This document shows, in pieces, positions 1-10,830 of a stretch of 64,000 nucleotides of DNA (positions are counted from its first letter, which is position 1; each line of letters starts with the position of its first letter). The stretch covers positions 111,049,549 through 111,113,548 of the forward strand of contig CM030368.1 in assembly GCA_017893485.1 (NCBI GenBank), written 5' to 3'. Both the position numbers and the translations under genes were made by a program. The notes under the pieces were generated by a model that worked only from the letters and a program-made list of their open reading frames with translations, was not told the origin of the DNA and made no database searches. Origin of the DNA: Hemerocallis citrina (Eukaryota; Streptophyta; Magnoliopsida; Asparagales; Asphodelaceae).

Positions 1-1530
1 GTCTTAGGCGATTACGAGGCACGAGACGAACGGATGGTGAAGTACCTCGTCAAAGTCCGAACCCTCATGGCCCGATTCGAAGAGGCACTCATCCAACGAG
101 TCCCTCAAGAAGAGAATTCACAGGCCGACGCCCTCTCCAAGTTGGCCTCATCCTCCCTCCAAGGTCTCGAGCAGACCGTCTTGATTGAGGTCCTCTTGAA
201 ACCGAGTATAGAAGGCGAGACCCTCGACTCAGTGAAGTCATTGCCGGTCCTACTGCAAGATAATTGGATGAAACCGTTGGTAGAATTTCTAAGAGATGGG
301 CTCCTCCTGGAAGACCCCAAGGAAGCACGCCGAGTAAGAACCAGGGCCGAGCGGTACACCCTGATCGAGGGGATCTTGTACAAGCGCTCCTTCTCGCAGA
401 TAGACGGCTGACCATACCTGAGATGCCTTTCCCCGGAACAAGCCGACTATGCCTTACAGGAGCTCCACGAAGGCATCGGCGGGGCACATTCAGGGTCTAG
501 GTCCTTAGCTCAGAAAGCTCTGAATTACAGATACTTCTGGCCGACTCTCCTCCAAGATGCCGAGCGACACGTTCGGCAATGTGGCTCTTGTCAGAGACAT
601 TCCAACATTCGTTGCCTCTCCCAAGCTAACCTCGCCTCCCTATCAAGTCCTATCCCCTTCGCAATGTGGGGGATGGATTTACTAGGGCCATTCCCTCCAG
701 CTCCGGGCCAGTTCAAGTTCTTGGTCGTAGCCATCGACTACTTTTCGAAATGGATTGAGGCCGAACCCCTAGCCACTATCACCGAGAACAAGGTGCTTCA
801 ATTCTTTTGGAAGAACGTCATCTGCCGATTCGGCGTCCCCCGTGTCCTCGTAACAGATAACGGAACTCAGTTTACTGGGACCGCATTCCGAGCTCTATGT
901 GAAGACCTTGCCATCCAACAGCGCTTCTCCTCGGTCTCCCACCCACAGTCGAATGGCCAGGCGGAGAACGCTAACCGGTAGATCCTCTCTGGTATCAAGA
1001 AGAGACTGGACAAGTGTTCCAAAGGCTTATGGGTCGACCAACTCCCCAACGTGCTGTGGAACTACCGCACCAACAAACGGATCCCCACAGGAGAGTCCCC
1101 GTTCAACCTCACCTATGGGTTCGAGGCAGTGATACCTCTCGAAGTCGGAATACCTTCTCCTCGCCTCGCAGCCTACAACGAGGAACAGAACGCCAGAGAC
1201 CTCCGGGCGAACATAGACCTGGTGGACGAACTGAGAGAAAGGGCGTCGATCCGCCAACAGAACTACCGAAGGAGGATCGAATTGGTGTACAACAAGAGAG
1301 TCCGACCCACCGATCTCAAGGAGGGGGACTTAGTCCTCAGAAAACTAGCCATCTCCTTCCCCAGTCAGAAGAGCAAACTAGCCCCGAATTGGGAAAGACC
1401 TTACAAGATCGCAAGGGTAGTTCGGCCCGGAGCTTATCGTCTGGAAGACCTCGAGGGCAGAGAGATTCTGAGGACCTGGAATGCCGACCACCTTTTAAAA
1501 TACCAAGAAAGCGCCCCGGCGCCTCTCTGA
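1..1530 (+). pseudogene. Ty3/Gypsy pol 3' end: RNase H tail and integrase, broken
   Basis: Frame 1 reads from the window edge through the end of RNase H (ending near QADALSKLAS) into integrase. The zinc-binding HHCC region lies at about 463-600, ending CGSCQRH. The catalytic triad is visible: D in MDLLGP (676-678), D in VTDNGTQF (856-858) and E in NGQAEN (964-966). The C-terminal part continues to a natural-looking stop at 1528-1530. Two in-frame stops interrupt it, TGA at 409-411 and TAG at 979-981; the latter sits where CAG is usual just after the DDE glutamate. The catalytic residues survive but this copy cannot make a full integrase. Its role would be cDNA integration in the nucleus. It is adjacent to repeats and an AATAAA at 1620. 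Confidence 0.9.
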
Positions 1531-1685
1531 GTATCACAGGGTGTCGAACCATTCTCTCCTCTAACTTGTAATTCCTCTCTTATGTTGTCATATGTAAAAA
1601 CGGCTCACCGTCAGTTATCAATAAAGAATGCTTTTTCGTACTTATAAAATTTCTTGTGTCTCTCCGCCTTTATTCTTTACTCAAT

Positions 1686-2356
1686 CAATGGTTCGGAGTC
1701 CAATACCCGGCTCGACTCTACTTCGCAAGCTCGCTCTTAAGCGAGCCAGAAGTAGTTCGCCGCTCGGAATTGCTCCCACAATCATTGAACAATCCTAACG
1801 ATGGTCCCGGAGTCCAACACTTGGCTCGATTCTACTCCGCAAGCTCGCTTCTAAGCGGGCTAGGGGTGGGTCGCCATTCGAAATTGCTCCCACGACCGTT
1901 GAACTCTAACGATGGTTCCGGAGTCGAACACTTGGTTCGATTCTACTCCGCAAGCTCGCTTCTAAGCGGGCTAGGAGTGGGTCGCCATTCGGAATTGCTC
2001 CCACGACCGTTGAACTCTAACGATGGTTCCGGAGTCCAACACTTGGCTCGATTATGCTTCGCAAGCTTGCTTCTAAGCGGGCTAGGAGTGGGTCGCCATT
2101 CGGAATTGCTCCCACGACCGTTGAACTCTAACGATGGTTCCGGAGTCCAACACTTGGCTCGATTCTGCTCCGCAAGCTTGCTTCTAAGCGGGCTAGGAGT
2201 GGGTCGCCATTCGGAATTGCTCCCACGACCGTTGAACTCTAACGATGGTTCCGGAGTCCAACACTTGGCTCGATTCTGCTCCGCAAGCTCGCTTCTAAGC
2301 GAGCTAGGAGTGGGTCGCCATTCGGAATTGCTCCCACGACCGTTGAACTCTCACGA
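1686..2356 (+). repeat. 111-bp tandem repeat array (about six units)
   Basis: The motif GATGGTTCCGGAGTCCAACA recurs at about 1801, 1911, 2022, 2133 and 2244, a spacing of 111 bp. The first unit, near 1686, is more diverged and about 114 bp. Because 111 is 37 codons, the plus strand stays open for 276 codons as a repetitive peptide. I regard this as a consequence of period length rather than a gene. Such arrays between pol and the 3' LTR are typical of Tat elements and can seed satellite DNA. An AATAAA lies just upstream at 1620-1625. Confidence 0.9.
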
Positions 2357-2514
2357 TGATCAGCGAGCCCACCATTGGGTAAGGCTCGAATCATCTCACA
2401 ACTTCGCAAGAAGAGGAGACCGAAGCGCTGCTCGGCACCTCTGGCCAAACGCTCTTGTCGCCGAACCGCGAACGAGCAAGAGGTAGGCTCGGAGCGCACC
2501 ACGTCGCTCGAACA

Positions 2515-2835
2515 GCCGAGCTCATAGACCTCCGGTTGGCTAACCGAGCAAGTGACCATCCGATCCCAAAAACGGAGAAAAGTCACTTTTCCCTCAACAT
2601 TTGTGTAAGATCTCGATCAGACGGCCCAGATCTTGCCAGCGTCGCTAAACGACAAGATAGCATTTTCTTGGAAACTGAGCCGTCTCGAGATTCGTGCCAT
2701 CATCCAACGGCCCAGATCTTGCCAGCGCGCTAAACAACAAGATAGTGTTTTCTTGGGAACTGAGCCATCTCGAGATTCGTGCCAAAATCCAACGGCTCAG
2801 ATCGCGCCACGGCGCTGAACCACGAACGAGAAAGG
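2515..2835 (+). repeat. Isolated copy of the ~310-bp Tat 3' repeat
   Basis: This stretch matches the unit of the array at 7440-9790: the GGTTGGCTAACCGAGCAAGTG start, a TAAGATCTCGATCAGACGGC block and two sub-repeats containing the CGACAAGATAGC-type core. It lies on the opposite side of the antisense gene cassette, in the same orientation, so the cassette is bracketed by direct repeats. Confidence 0.8.
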
Positions 2836-2989
2836 GGCCGGCTCGGGGACCTCGGCACGATGAACACAGTCACAAACGAAACGACTACACGAGGCTACAA
2901 AGGACGTGCTAGTTCGAGAAAGAAATGTTATTAATAATTGGGACACGGTACAAAGCGACTCTTCCATACAACAAGGTTACAAGGCCTTA

Positions 2990-3481
2990 AAGAACAAAAG
3001 TTACAATGCCGACCCAATACACTTGGTTTTTAAAAAAAAATTCATCGGTGTCCCATTCGGTCGTCAGTTTGGCAACCTCAGCCGCCAGTCCCTCTCCCTC
3101 CGTCCGAAGCTCCGCCTCTACAGTCTGCAAGTGACGGATCTCAGAGAGCAAATCGTCCCTTTCGGCTATTACTTTCGACAAATTGTGCCGAACGCACTAG
3201 ATCCGAAGGGTGTTGCTAAAGGCGGTCGGCGAATCTTCGTCCTATCCTATAGGGGTCATCTCGGTGATCCTGCTCTCCAGACACCGGATCTCGACATCTC
3301 GCTGACCTAGGATGAGCTGAAGGTGGCCCCGCTCGCTTTCGGCTCGGCGCAATCCCAGCTCGACTTCATAAAGCCGCTCTCGGCACCTCGCCGAGCACAA
3401 CCTCGTCACCCCCGAGCCAGCCTCGGTTCGAGCGTGGTCATCCAAGCGATTGGGGTCGGCGTCTTGAGCTACCACCATGAG
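2990..3481 (-). pseudogene. Degenerate antisense coiled-coil unit
   Basis: A splice-acceptor-like TTTTCAG ends at 3482. It is followed on the minus strand by an open frame starting LMVVAQDADP that stops at 3242. A second frame at 3181-2990 resumes with heptad-rich sequence (RDDLLSEIRHLQTVEAELRT). That sequence resembles the central part of the unit at 4495-3656 (NNELLAEIRHLEL). I infer a decayed relative of the neighbouring coiled-coil exon, broken by a stop and frame changes. No function is assigned. Confidence 0.45.
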
Positions 3482-3655
3482 CTGAAAAGAGGAAGAGACG
3501 AACAACAAAATTACAAACATTGCCGAAGTCCAACACTTCAAGAATTTTCAAAACAAACTTTCAGACTTTTATTCAAATAAAGTAACTCTACATACAACTA
3601 GACCGACGCTACAACAGAGTTTTACAATAGCTTAAAGGAACATAAGACAACTTGT

Positions 3656-4495
3656 TTAGTGCCTCTTCGGAAGGGGTACGCTTCGGTTCAAGGAAACGCG
3701 AGGGCGGCGACGCCTAACCTCCGAGCTCGATTCCAAACCAGCGAAGCGAGATCCCCCTTCGCCGCTAACTCCAACTGTGGCGCCGACCGAGGCACCGCTA
3801 GACGAGACAGCTACACTACTCTGAGCGTCAGCAGGACTCCGCCTCGCCGCAGGCAAACGAGTCGCAAGTTTGTAGAAGGTAATCCCTCTCTCGCTCTCTT
3901 CGCGAGTACACGATGTACTACGAACGTTGGCCCTTTCAGGCAGAGGCTTGAGCGACGCGACCTCTTCCTCTAGCTCGATAATCCTATCTCTTAGAGCATC
4001 ATCCTTTGTCGACATCTTCAAACAAGGAGGTCGTGACGAGCCCACGACATTGGCACTATCGGTCGCAAGACGTCGATAATGGGTGACCTCGATCTCCCTG
4101 TCTATCGTAATCTTCCTAAGCTTGTCGACCTCGGCCAACAACTTTTGGCGCTCGGATGACAACTTCTCCAACTCAGAAGCTAGCTTCTCTTCTTCTGCCG
4201 AGTGTTCTTTCTCCGTTAACTCCAAGTGACGGATCTCGGCCAAGAGCTCGTTATTCTTTTGCTCGACGACGGAAAGCTCCCTACGAAGCCGCTCAATCTC
4301 ACCTTCGGGACAAGAAGCTTGGGGTTGCTTCCGTAGTTGCTTCAACTCGCGACAATACCCCCTCGCAGCTGCCTTTATCTCCTCCAGCTTCAAGAACATA
4401 TAAAACCGCCGCTCTCGGCTATGGGAAAGCTCTCGCTTCGTTTTGGTTAGCTCCTTATGAAGGTATGAAACCTCTGTGATCGGACCAAACTTCAC
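3656..4495 (-). CDS. Antisense coiled-coil exon in the Tat element
   Basis: The minus-strand frame is open for 280 codons to a stop at 3656-3658. There is no good ATG at its head. Instead a pyrimidine-rich tract ending CTTTTCAG (acceptor, AG at 4497-4496) precedes VKFGPITEV, so it looks like a terminal exon. Residues ~10-180 are strongly heptad-like and charged (for example EKLASELEKLSSERQKLLA), predicting a long coiled coil; the C-terminal third is Ser/Arg rich. No matching donor exon was identified, and it lies about 200 bp past the stop of the antisense gene at 4699-7047. It could be an alternative 3' exon of that gene or a separate decayed unit. Not recognised as a host family. Confidence 0.45.
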   Translation of the reverse strand: MKFGPITEVSYLHKELTKTKRELSHSRERRFYMFLKLEEIKAAARGYCRELKQLRKQPQASCPEGEIERLRRELSVVEQKNNELLAEIRHLELTEKEHSAEEEKLASELEKLSSERQKLLAEVDKLRKITIDREIEVTHYRRLATDSANVVGSSRPPCLKMSTKDDALRDRIIELEEEVASLKPLPERANVRSTSCTREESERGITFYKLATRLPAARRSPADAQSSVAVSSSGASVGATVGVSGEGGSRFAGLESSSEVRRRRPRVSLNRSVPLPKRH

Positions 4496-4698
4496 CTGAA
4501 AAGCAGAGATAAATCTGACGCCCAACACTTGGAGAAATTTTACGACTAATCAAACACAAAATCCGGAGCCTAACACTTGGAGAATTTTTGGCCAAACAAA
4601 AAGCGTTTTCATTCAAAACTCAAAAAGCATTACAAAAGCGGTGGCCAGTCCACAGTCAGGCCTTACAAAAGAAAAAAGAGACCAAAGACGCAACCAAG

Positions 4699-7047
4699 TC
4701 AGGGGTCGACCTTTTTGTCGCTCGGGTCTGCCGACCCCTCGTCCTTGTCCTCGCCCTCGGCCTCGTCCTCGTCCTCGCCCTCGCCCTCCTCCTCGGAGTC
4801 GTCCTCCTCCTCACCCTCGGCCTCTGTCTCGCCCGTGCCTTCGACACCGTCGGCCTGTCCCTCAGGGCTGAGCATTGCCGAGGGAAGCTCCTCCTCCCCC
4901 TCCACGGGGTCGTAGAAGTGGTAGGAGGATGTGTCGAACCCCGGGTTCCGAGCGGCGATATGAAGCAGGGCTCGGCCGTACGCGTCCTCCATGTTCTTAA
5001 ACATGTGCTGCTCGGCCTCGTGCTGGACAGCCCTCTTCGCCTTCCTCACCTTCGATTGGTGCTTGGCCATGATCTTCTCGGTCTTCTTCCGAGCTTTCTC
5101 CGCCTCCGACCGAGCCTTGGCCAGCTCCTCCTTCAGCTCGGCATTCTCCTTCTCCGAGGCCTCGAGCTTGGCTGCCTCGTCCTTCGACCGCTGAATGGCT
5201 TCGGCCAGCTGCGCCTCCAACCCTGCCACTTCGGCACTGCATTTTGCCGAGAGAAGTTGCTCAGCATCGAGCAGCTTCACAGCTTTTGCACGCTCCGACC
5301 TCTCCCGGTCGTACTGCACCGTCAGCTCTTGTTCTTTGCTCGCAAACTCTTCGAGCAAGAAGTTGAAGTGGCAGAGGGTCTGAAAAGAGAACAAACCGTT
5401 AAGGTCCGGACCTAGAAACTTAGAAAATTTCGGAAAAAGTGCTTCAAGAAGAAAGTGTTCGGTCCACTTACCGACATCGTGTTCCGAGTAATCTGCATTG
5501 TGGCGTCCCCGACCTCCCCGGACTTAAGGGCCGCTCGGTCCTTTGGGGTCGGCAGGTGCTTCACCGCCTGCATGCAAATGTTGCCGTCGCCCAAAAAACC
5601 GTCGACCTTCATTACTTGCCATTCGGGGACGAAGATCTGCTTGTGCCCCTCGATCAGAATTTTCTCCGCTTCGGCAGTGAGGGGCGGAACTTGGAGGGAT
5701 AACGCCTTGCTCACGTCGAACGCGCTGCTCAACGAGCCGGGAGCATCTGCCTTCGCCGTTGGAGTTGGCGCATTCGAGACAGGAGGATCGGAGGCTGCGA
5801 CCTTCTCCTGCTCAGGATCGGCATCCGGAACAACGACCCCCTGTAGGTCGGCGGTCTTTGGGACCGAAGGTATCTTCGGCGCTCAGCCGCCCTGAGGCCC
5901 TGTCGAAGGTCTCTTCTTTCTCGTCTCCTGCTCCCTAGCCACCTTGGCCTTCGCCATCAACGCCCTATAGTCCATCTTAGAAGACTCTGCACAAACCGAA
6001 TGAAAAAACTTAGAAAAATTTTCAAAAACTTCAAGCAAAAAGTAAAAATACCAGAAGCGTACTGGGGTCGATCGGACTGAGATCCCCTCGGAACAGAGCC
6101 TCCTCGGTAATGTCTTTCCAACTTAGCGTCGGCAGGCCGAGGAGTTTCTTGAGGACTTTCGTCTCCTCGTCACTCAGCACCGGCTCCTTCTTCGCTGGCT
6201 TGGGCAGGCCTTCCCTCGACCAAGCTATCGGAATTGCCCAGGGTGCAGGAGCTCGGACAATGAAATACTTCTCCTTCCAATGCTTGATCGAGTCCGGGTT
6301 CTCGATCAACTTCACGCCTGTCCGCGGCGAAAGGTAGAACCTCTGCTCATTCCTGTTCGGCTGACAAGGGCGGTAGAGGCTCCGAAGGAGGAACAGACTT
6401 GGCTCGGCGCCGATCTCTTAACACTGAAGAACAAATGCCAGAACGTGCCTCCAAGTGTTCGGCATCAGCTGGGCGGGGCACAGGCCGCACCAATTGAGGA
6501 CCTCGGCAATGAACGGATGCAGAGGAAAGCGAAGCCCGGCGGCCAAGGAGTCGACCGGAAAAATGCATGCGTCAGCCAAAGACGACGTGCAGGCTCGGAA
6601 ACCAGGCCCCGGGAGAAGCACCCCATACTCGGCAGGGATCTGGAATCCAGTCCGGATCTGATGCAAATCAGCCTTCGTGAGAACCGAAATGATATGGTCC
6701 ACCTCGGACAACTCTCTCGGCTCGTTCTCCTCCACCGACTTGGCGGTGCCCTGGGTCACCTTCTCCAACATCTCTTCGGAATAGCTCTGAACACCCCCCA
6801 CGCTCGACAGAACGATTGGTTGCCGACCGAACTCCCCTGCCGTCTTCGGCTGCTCTATGATCGTAACCACTCCCTTACCCTTCTGGGACTTTGCCACAAC
6901 CTCCTGGAGTGGCTCGGCGACTTCGCCACTCTTGCTCGGCCGAACGACGGTCTGCTCGGTCGGCTCCACCACCTCCTTTCCTTTACCCGCTCGGCTGACG
7001 ACTTGGTCCGAGGTGGGGGTCTCATCCGATGAAGTAATCTTAACCAT
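4699..7047 (-). CDS. Spliced antisense gene (aORF) of Tat element, PF04195-like
   Basis: The ATG is at 7047 (MVKITSSDETP). Proposed exons are 7047-6052, 5984-5472 and 5379-4699. Introns are 67 nt (GT at 6051, AG at 5986-5985) and 92 nt (perfect GTAAGT donor at 5471, TTTTCAG acceptor); all junctions are phase 0 and in frame. Exon 1 has a low-complexity N-terminus. It then carries the hallmark of the putative gypsy-type transposon domain (PF04195): YGVLLPGPG, GLRFPLHPF, LNWCGLCPAQL, PNTWRHVLAF. Exon 2 is Pro/Ala-rich. Exon 3 is a long coiled coil with a Glu/Asp-rich acidic tail. Total is about 729 codons, with two in-frame stops (TAA at 6420-6418, TGA at 5885-5883), so this copy is probably dead. 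Extra antisense ORFs downstream of pol are known in Tat elements; their function is unknown. Confidence 0.75.
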
Positions 7048-7240
7048 TTTTTCTAAAGAGAAAGGAGAGAGACTGACCTTGAAGTGACTGTTACGGTCGG
7101 AAAAGTTCACCGGAGCAAAGAAACGCCTTGCCGCGACAGCTAGCAGCACCACCCAGGAGCCAAAAACTTCGATGGTGAAAAGTAAAAACTTGAGAGAGAA
7201 AGTAAAAGTGAATAATGAGATTTGGGGTGGGGGAGTGAAG

Positions 7241-7247
7241 ATTTATA
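7241..7247 (-). promoter_or_regulatory. TATA box of the antisense gene
   Basis: On the minus strand the sequence reads GCTATAAATC. A start site 25-35 bp downstream would give a ~165-nt leader before the ATG at 7047. The leader is CT-rich, as is common in plants. This suggests the antisense gene has its own promoter independent of the LTR. Confidence 0.6.
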
Positions 7248-7439
7248 GCAAAAGAAAAAGTCTCTTGGGCTTCCTAACGTAGGGGCGCGACTCTTGGCCT
7301 GCTCCTGAAACGTTACGAAAGCCCAAACGACTTTGTGACCGAGCAGCAACTGTTGGCAAAAAGACTAAACGTTTCGATACAAGTCAAGTAGCTCGGCACA
7401 AACGGGATCAAAATCCGAGCGACGTGCGATCCGACCCCA

Positions 7440-9790
7440 ACATCAAAGGGCCCGGTCGGCTAACCGAGCAAGTGCCCATCCGAGCCCCAAAACGGAGAAA
7501 ATTCACTTTCTCCTCAACATTCGTGTAAGATCTCGATCAGACGGCCCAGATCTTACTAGCGTCGCTAAATGACAAGATAGCATTTTCTTGGAGACTGAGC
7601 CGTCTCGAGATTCGTGCCACCATCCAACGGCTCAGATCTTGCCAGCGTCGCTAAACGACAAGATAGCGTTTTCTTGGGAACTGGGCCCGTCTCGAGATTC
7701 GTGCCACCATCCAACGGCTCAGATCGCGCCACATCGTCCGGACGAAGCACTTCAGACCCGGACACCCCGCATCTGTCCCAGGAAGCGAGAGAAAATTTGG
7801 ATTAAAAGTTTTAAGGCTCCGCCCTCGGCGAGCCCCCAGGCCCCAGGACTCGGTCGGTTCCCCTCTCACCCGTGAGCAACTCGAGGCTTACGGCCTCGGA
7901 AGCCGAAACCACGAATCGTTCAAGGGTGGGAAAAAAACCACCATCGCGTGGGGCCCGGTCAGAAAGCGGATCGGCACACCTCCCATCTCTAGCTCCTTCG
8001 GGCTGACAACCATCAGAAGCCGTCGGCCCAGAAGGAAGACAGAGATCGGAGGGGACCCATCCGTCCGAGGCACCTTGTCCCCCGGGTCCGGACTCCGGTC
8101 GTCACCTCTTCTGCCCTGATCTCCCCTGACCCTGACATCCGCATCGGGGCGGTCAGAATCAGGAGAAGATCATGGCGGAAGAGTGACCACCCATCCGATG
8201 CCCTCAGGGTTAGAATTTTTCAAAAAACAGGCATCTGCCCAAGGCAGACACCTCCGATGGCTAAAAATCAACATTGCTGTGACTGAAACTACAAGGGGAG
8301 TGGGGTATTTATAACCTCCCCCCAAGGACCAGCCATTATGACCCTCGAGAGGCCAAACAACGGAAGCCCAGCGGTCACGCCTAGGAAACTGAAGCGCTAC
8401 GCATTAATTAGAGGACGCCATCTTAACTACCCGGGAAGTTGGAACGCCGCACAAATCCTGGAGCGCCATTAATGCTCCCTGAGGGCAGCCTGTAGCTCAG
8501 CTCGGTCTTCTCACGAAGGCCCAATGGCTCGCCATCGCCCTCGCCGACCCATTAACCCTCAGACTCCCGGTCGGCTAACCGAGCGACGTACGATTCGACC
8601 CGAACATCAAAGGGCCCGGTCGGCTAACTGAGCAAGTGCCCATCCAAGCCCCAAAACGGAGAAAATTCACTTTCTCCTCAACATTCGTGTAAGATCTCGA
8701 TCAGACGGCCCAGATCTTGCCAGCGTCGCTAAACGACAAGATAGTGTTTTCTTGGGAACTGAGCCGTCTCGAGATTCGTGCCACCATCCAACGGCTCAGA
8801 TCTTGCCAGCGATGCTAAACAACAAGATAGCGTTTTCTTGGGAACTAGGCCCGTCTCGAGATTCCTGCCATCATCCAATGGCTCAGATCGCGCCACGTCG
8901 CTCGAACAGCCGAACCCTCAGACCTCCGGTCGGCTGACCGAGCAAGTGCCCATCCGAGCCCCAAAACGGAGAAAATTCACTTTCTCCTCAACATTCGTGT
9001 AAGATCTCGATCAGACGGCCCAGATCTTACTAGCGTCGCTAAATGACAAGATAGCATTTTCTTGGAGACTGAGCCGTCTCGAGATTCGTGCCACCATCCA
9101 ACGGCTCAGATCTTGCCAGCGACGCTAAACGACAAGATAGCATTTTCTTGGGAACTAGGCCCGTCTCGAGATTTGTGCCATCATCCAACGGCTCAGATCG
9201 CGCCACGTCGCTCGAACAGCCGAACCCTCAGACCTCCGGTCGGCTGACTGAGCAAGTGCCCATCCGAGTCCCAAAATGGAGAAAATTCACTTTCTTCTCA
9301 ACATTCGTGTAAGATCTCGATTAGACGGCCCAGATCTTGCCAGCGATGCTAAACGACAAGATAGCATTTTCTGGATAACTGAGCCCGTCTCAAGATTCGC
9401 GCCACCATCCAACGGCTCAGATTCGCGCCACCATCCACCAAGCAAGTGCCCATCCGAGCTCCAAAACAGAGGAAAAAGCCGTCGAGCGACCACGACCATT
9501 GGATCTTCCAGAAATTCGGGCTTCTGATGATGGATGGTCCAGATCGCGCCACGTGCGCTAGACGACAAGATAGCGTTTTCTTGGGAACTGAGCCCGTCTC
9601 AAGATTCGCGCCACCATCCAACGGCTCAGATCGCGCCGCATCGCTCAGGACAGCCGAACCCTTATACCCCCGGTCGGCTAACCGAGCAAGTGCCCATCCG
9701 AGCTCCAAAAGCGAGAAAATGACCACCGAGCGACTACAACTGCCAGATCTTTCAGATATTCGCGCTCGCGCGAGATCAAGGGCCCAGATC
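7440..9790 (+). repeat. ~310-bp satellite-like tandem array of Tat 3' region
   Basis: Units begin with GGTCGGCTAACCGAGCAAGT or close variants at about 7452, 8620, 8930 and 9238, giving a 310-bp period. Each unit holds two ~95-bp sub-repeats, with cores such as CGACAAGATAGC, TTTTCTTGG and CGTCTCGAGATTCGTGCCA. The last copies (9390-9790) are truncated and rearranged. Short ORFs across it are repeats of each other and are not credible genes. The array is interrupted at ~7735-8562 by an LTR-like insert. Confidence 0.9.
7735..8562 (-). mobile_element. Nested LTR-like insert in the 310-bp array
   Basis: Repeat identity stops near 7735 and resumes near 8562 (ACCCTCAGAC). On the minus strand the insert has a TATA box (TTATAAATACCCC, about 8302-8314), then a leader and a GC-rich downstream region with CATCGGAGGTGTCTGCC. 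That resembles the R/U5 of Tat-type LTRs. Exact ends and target duplication could not be fixed, so it is probably a solo LTR of a related element in opposite orientation. Confidence 0.45.
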
Positions 9791-10830
9791 AAGCCACGCC
9801 ATAAATAGGTATTAAAAATTAGTTTTTATTTATTTTAATCATTTTATTTATTTAAAAATTGCGAAAAAATTGCTAAAAATTCGGGAAAATTAACTAAAAA
9901 TTCTAGAAAATAATTATAAATTCGGGGGAATATTTTTGAGGCCCCTGAACGAAGAATTATTGCCTAGAATGTACTGTTAAGGCCCCCGAACGATTGGTTA
10001 ACACATCGTAAAATTAAATAAATAATCCGAAAAAATAGATAAAAACCGTCGAATATTCAACAAGGCTTCGGAACAGCTTACAGCTTCAAAAATCACCTCA
10101 CTACCCCCTTCGAGATTCAAAACCCTCCATTCGGACTCCGATACAACTCCACTAACCACTGAAACAGTTAAACTACTCCTCAAAGGCTGATCACACTCAG
10201 TCTTTAGGAGCGGGGGGCTCATGATATGGCTAAAAATAGGGTTAAATCGGAACCGTCTAGATTGGGAACGAATCTTGAAGCTCAGGGGTAAAACGGTAAT
10301 TTCGCATATAGATGGACCCGAAGCGGGCACTGGATCTCCCCTTCACAAATCCAATAACCCGCGAAACGAATCCACTCCAGCCGGGTATGGGCCCCGACCC
10401 AAGACAAACCCAGACCAGCAAGAGGAAATCAGGGTCACTGATTTGACTAAATCAACGGGCCTGATTTGCAGTTATCCTCTCACCGGAAATCAGGGATCAG
10501 TTTCCTAACTAATTAAGAGGATTTTACTCCTAACGGTTTCACAGGAAATCAAGTCCCTAATCAGACTCCCATGGCGACTATAAATACCTCCTACCTACCA
10601 CTGTGACCAGGTAATCACTCTTTTGCCAACTTAAGCTCTTTTTTAATCATCACTGCTTATTGACAAGAGTGTCGGAGGGTGCGTCGCCGGGATCAACCCC
10701 GGTGTATCACACTTCCTTGCAGGTGAACGGCGGGAGTCGGCCTCCCAACTCTGACGAACAGGTTTAGACTCGCTATTTAGGTTTTTTCACGAACCCACAA
10801 ATTCTATCTGTTTACCCCCACACCAGATTC
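9791..10830 (+). mobile_element. Probable 3' LTR of the Tat element
   Basis: After the repeat array comes an AT-rich, then mixed, U3-like region. A TATA box TATAAATA lies at 10579-10586. It is followed by a GTGTCGGAGGGTGCGTCGCC block and AACCCCGGTGT, then CTTCCTTGCAGGTGAACGGC. These resemble R/U5 segments of plant Tat LTRs. Both outer ends are uncertain because the partner LTR is outside the window. Confidence 0.5.
10579..10586 (+). promoter_or_regulatory. TATA box of the Tat LTR
   Basis: GACTATAAATACCTCC matches a plant core TATA box. It sits about 60-100 bp before the GC-rich R/U5-like segment, as expected for an LTR promoter. Confidence 0.55.

Larger units (their letters stand above)
1..10830 (+). 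mobile_element. Ty3/Gypsy retrotransposon, Tat-like, 3' portion
   Basis: The 5' LTR, gag and most of pol lie left of the window. What is seen runs from the end of RNase H through integrase (1-1530), a long non-pol 3' region with tandem repeats and antisense ORFs, to an LTR-like block whose U3 ends in a TATA box at 10579. A long 3' region with satellite-like repeats and an extra ORF in antisense is a known hallmark of the plant Tat lineage. The block is clearly more GC-rich than the flanking AT-rich DNA. The right boundary is approximate because no target duplication could be tested without the 5' end. Confidence 0.75.

Noticed and set aside
1656..2486. 276-codon plus-strand ORF
   Set aside because: It is a translation of the 111-bp tandem repeat; the open frame follows from a period divisible by three.
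4588..5415. 275-codon plus-strand ORF rich in Leu/Val
   Set aside because: Mirror of the coiled-coil and acidic exon of the antisense gene; no domain, and the minus strand has splice signals and family similarity.
6280..7032. 250-codon plus-strand ORF
   Set aside because: Shadow of antisense exon 1, which holds the PF04195-like motifs.
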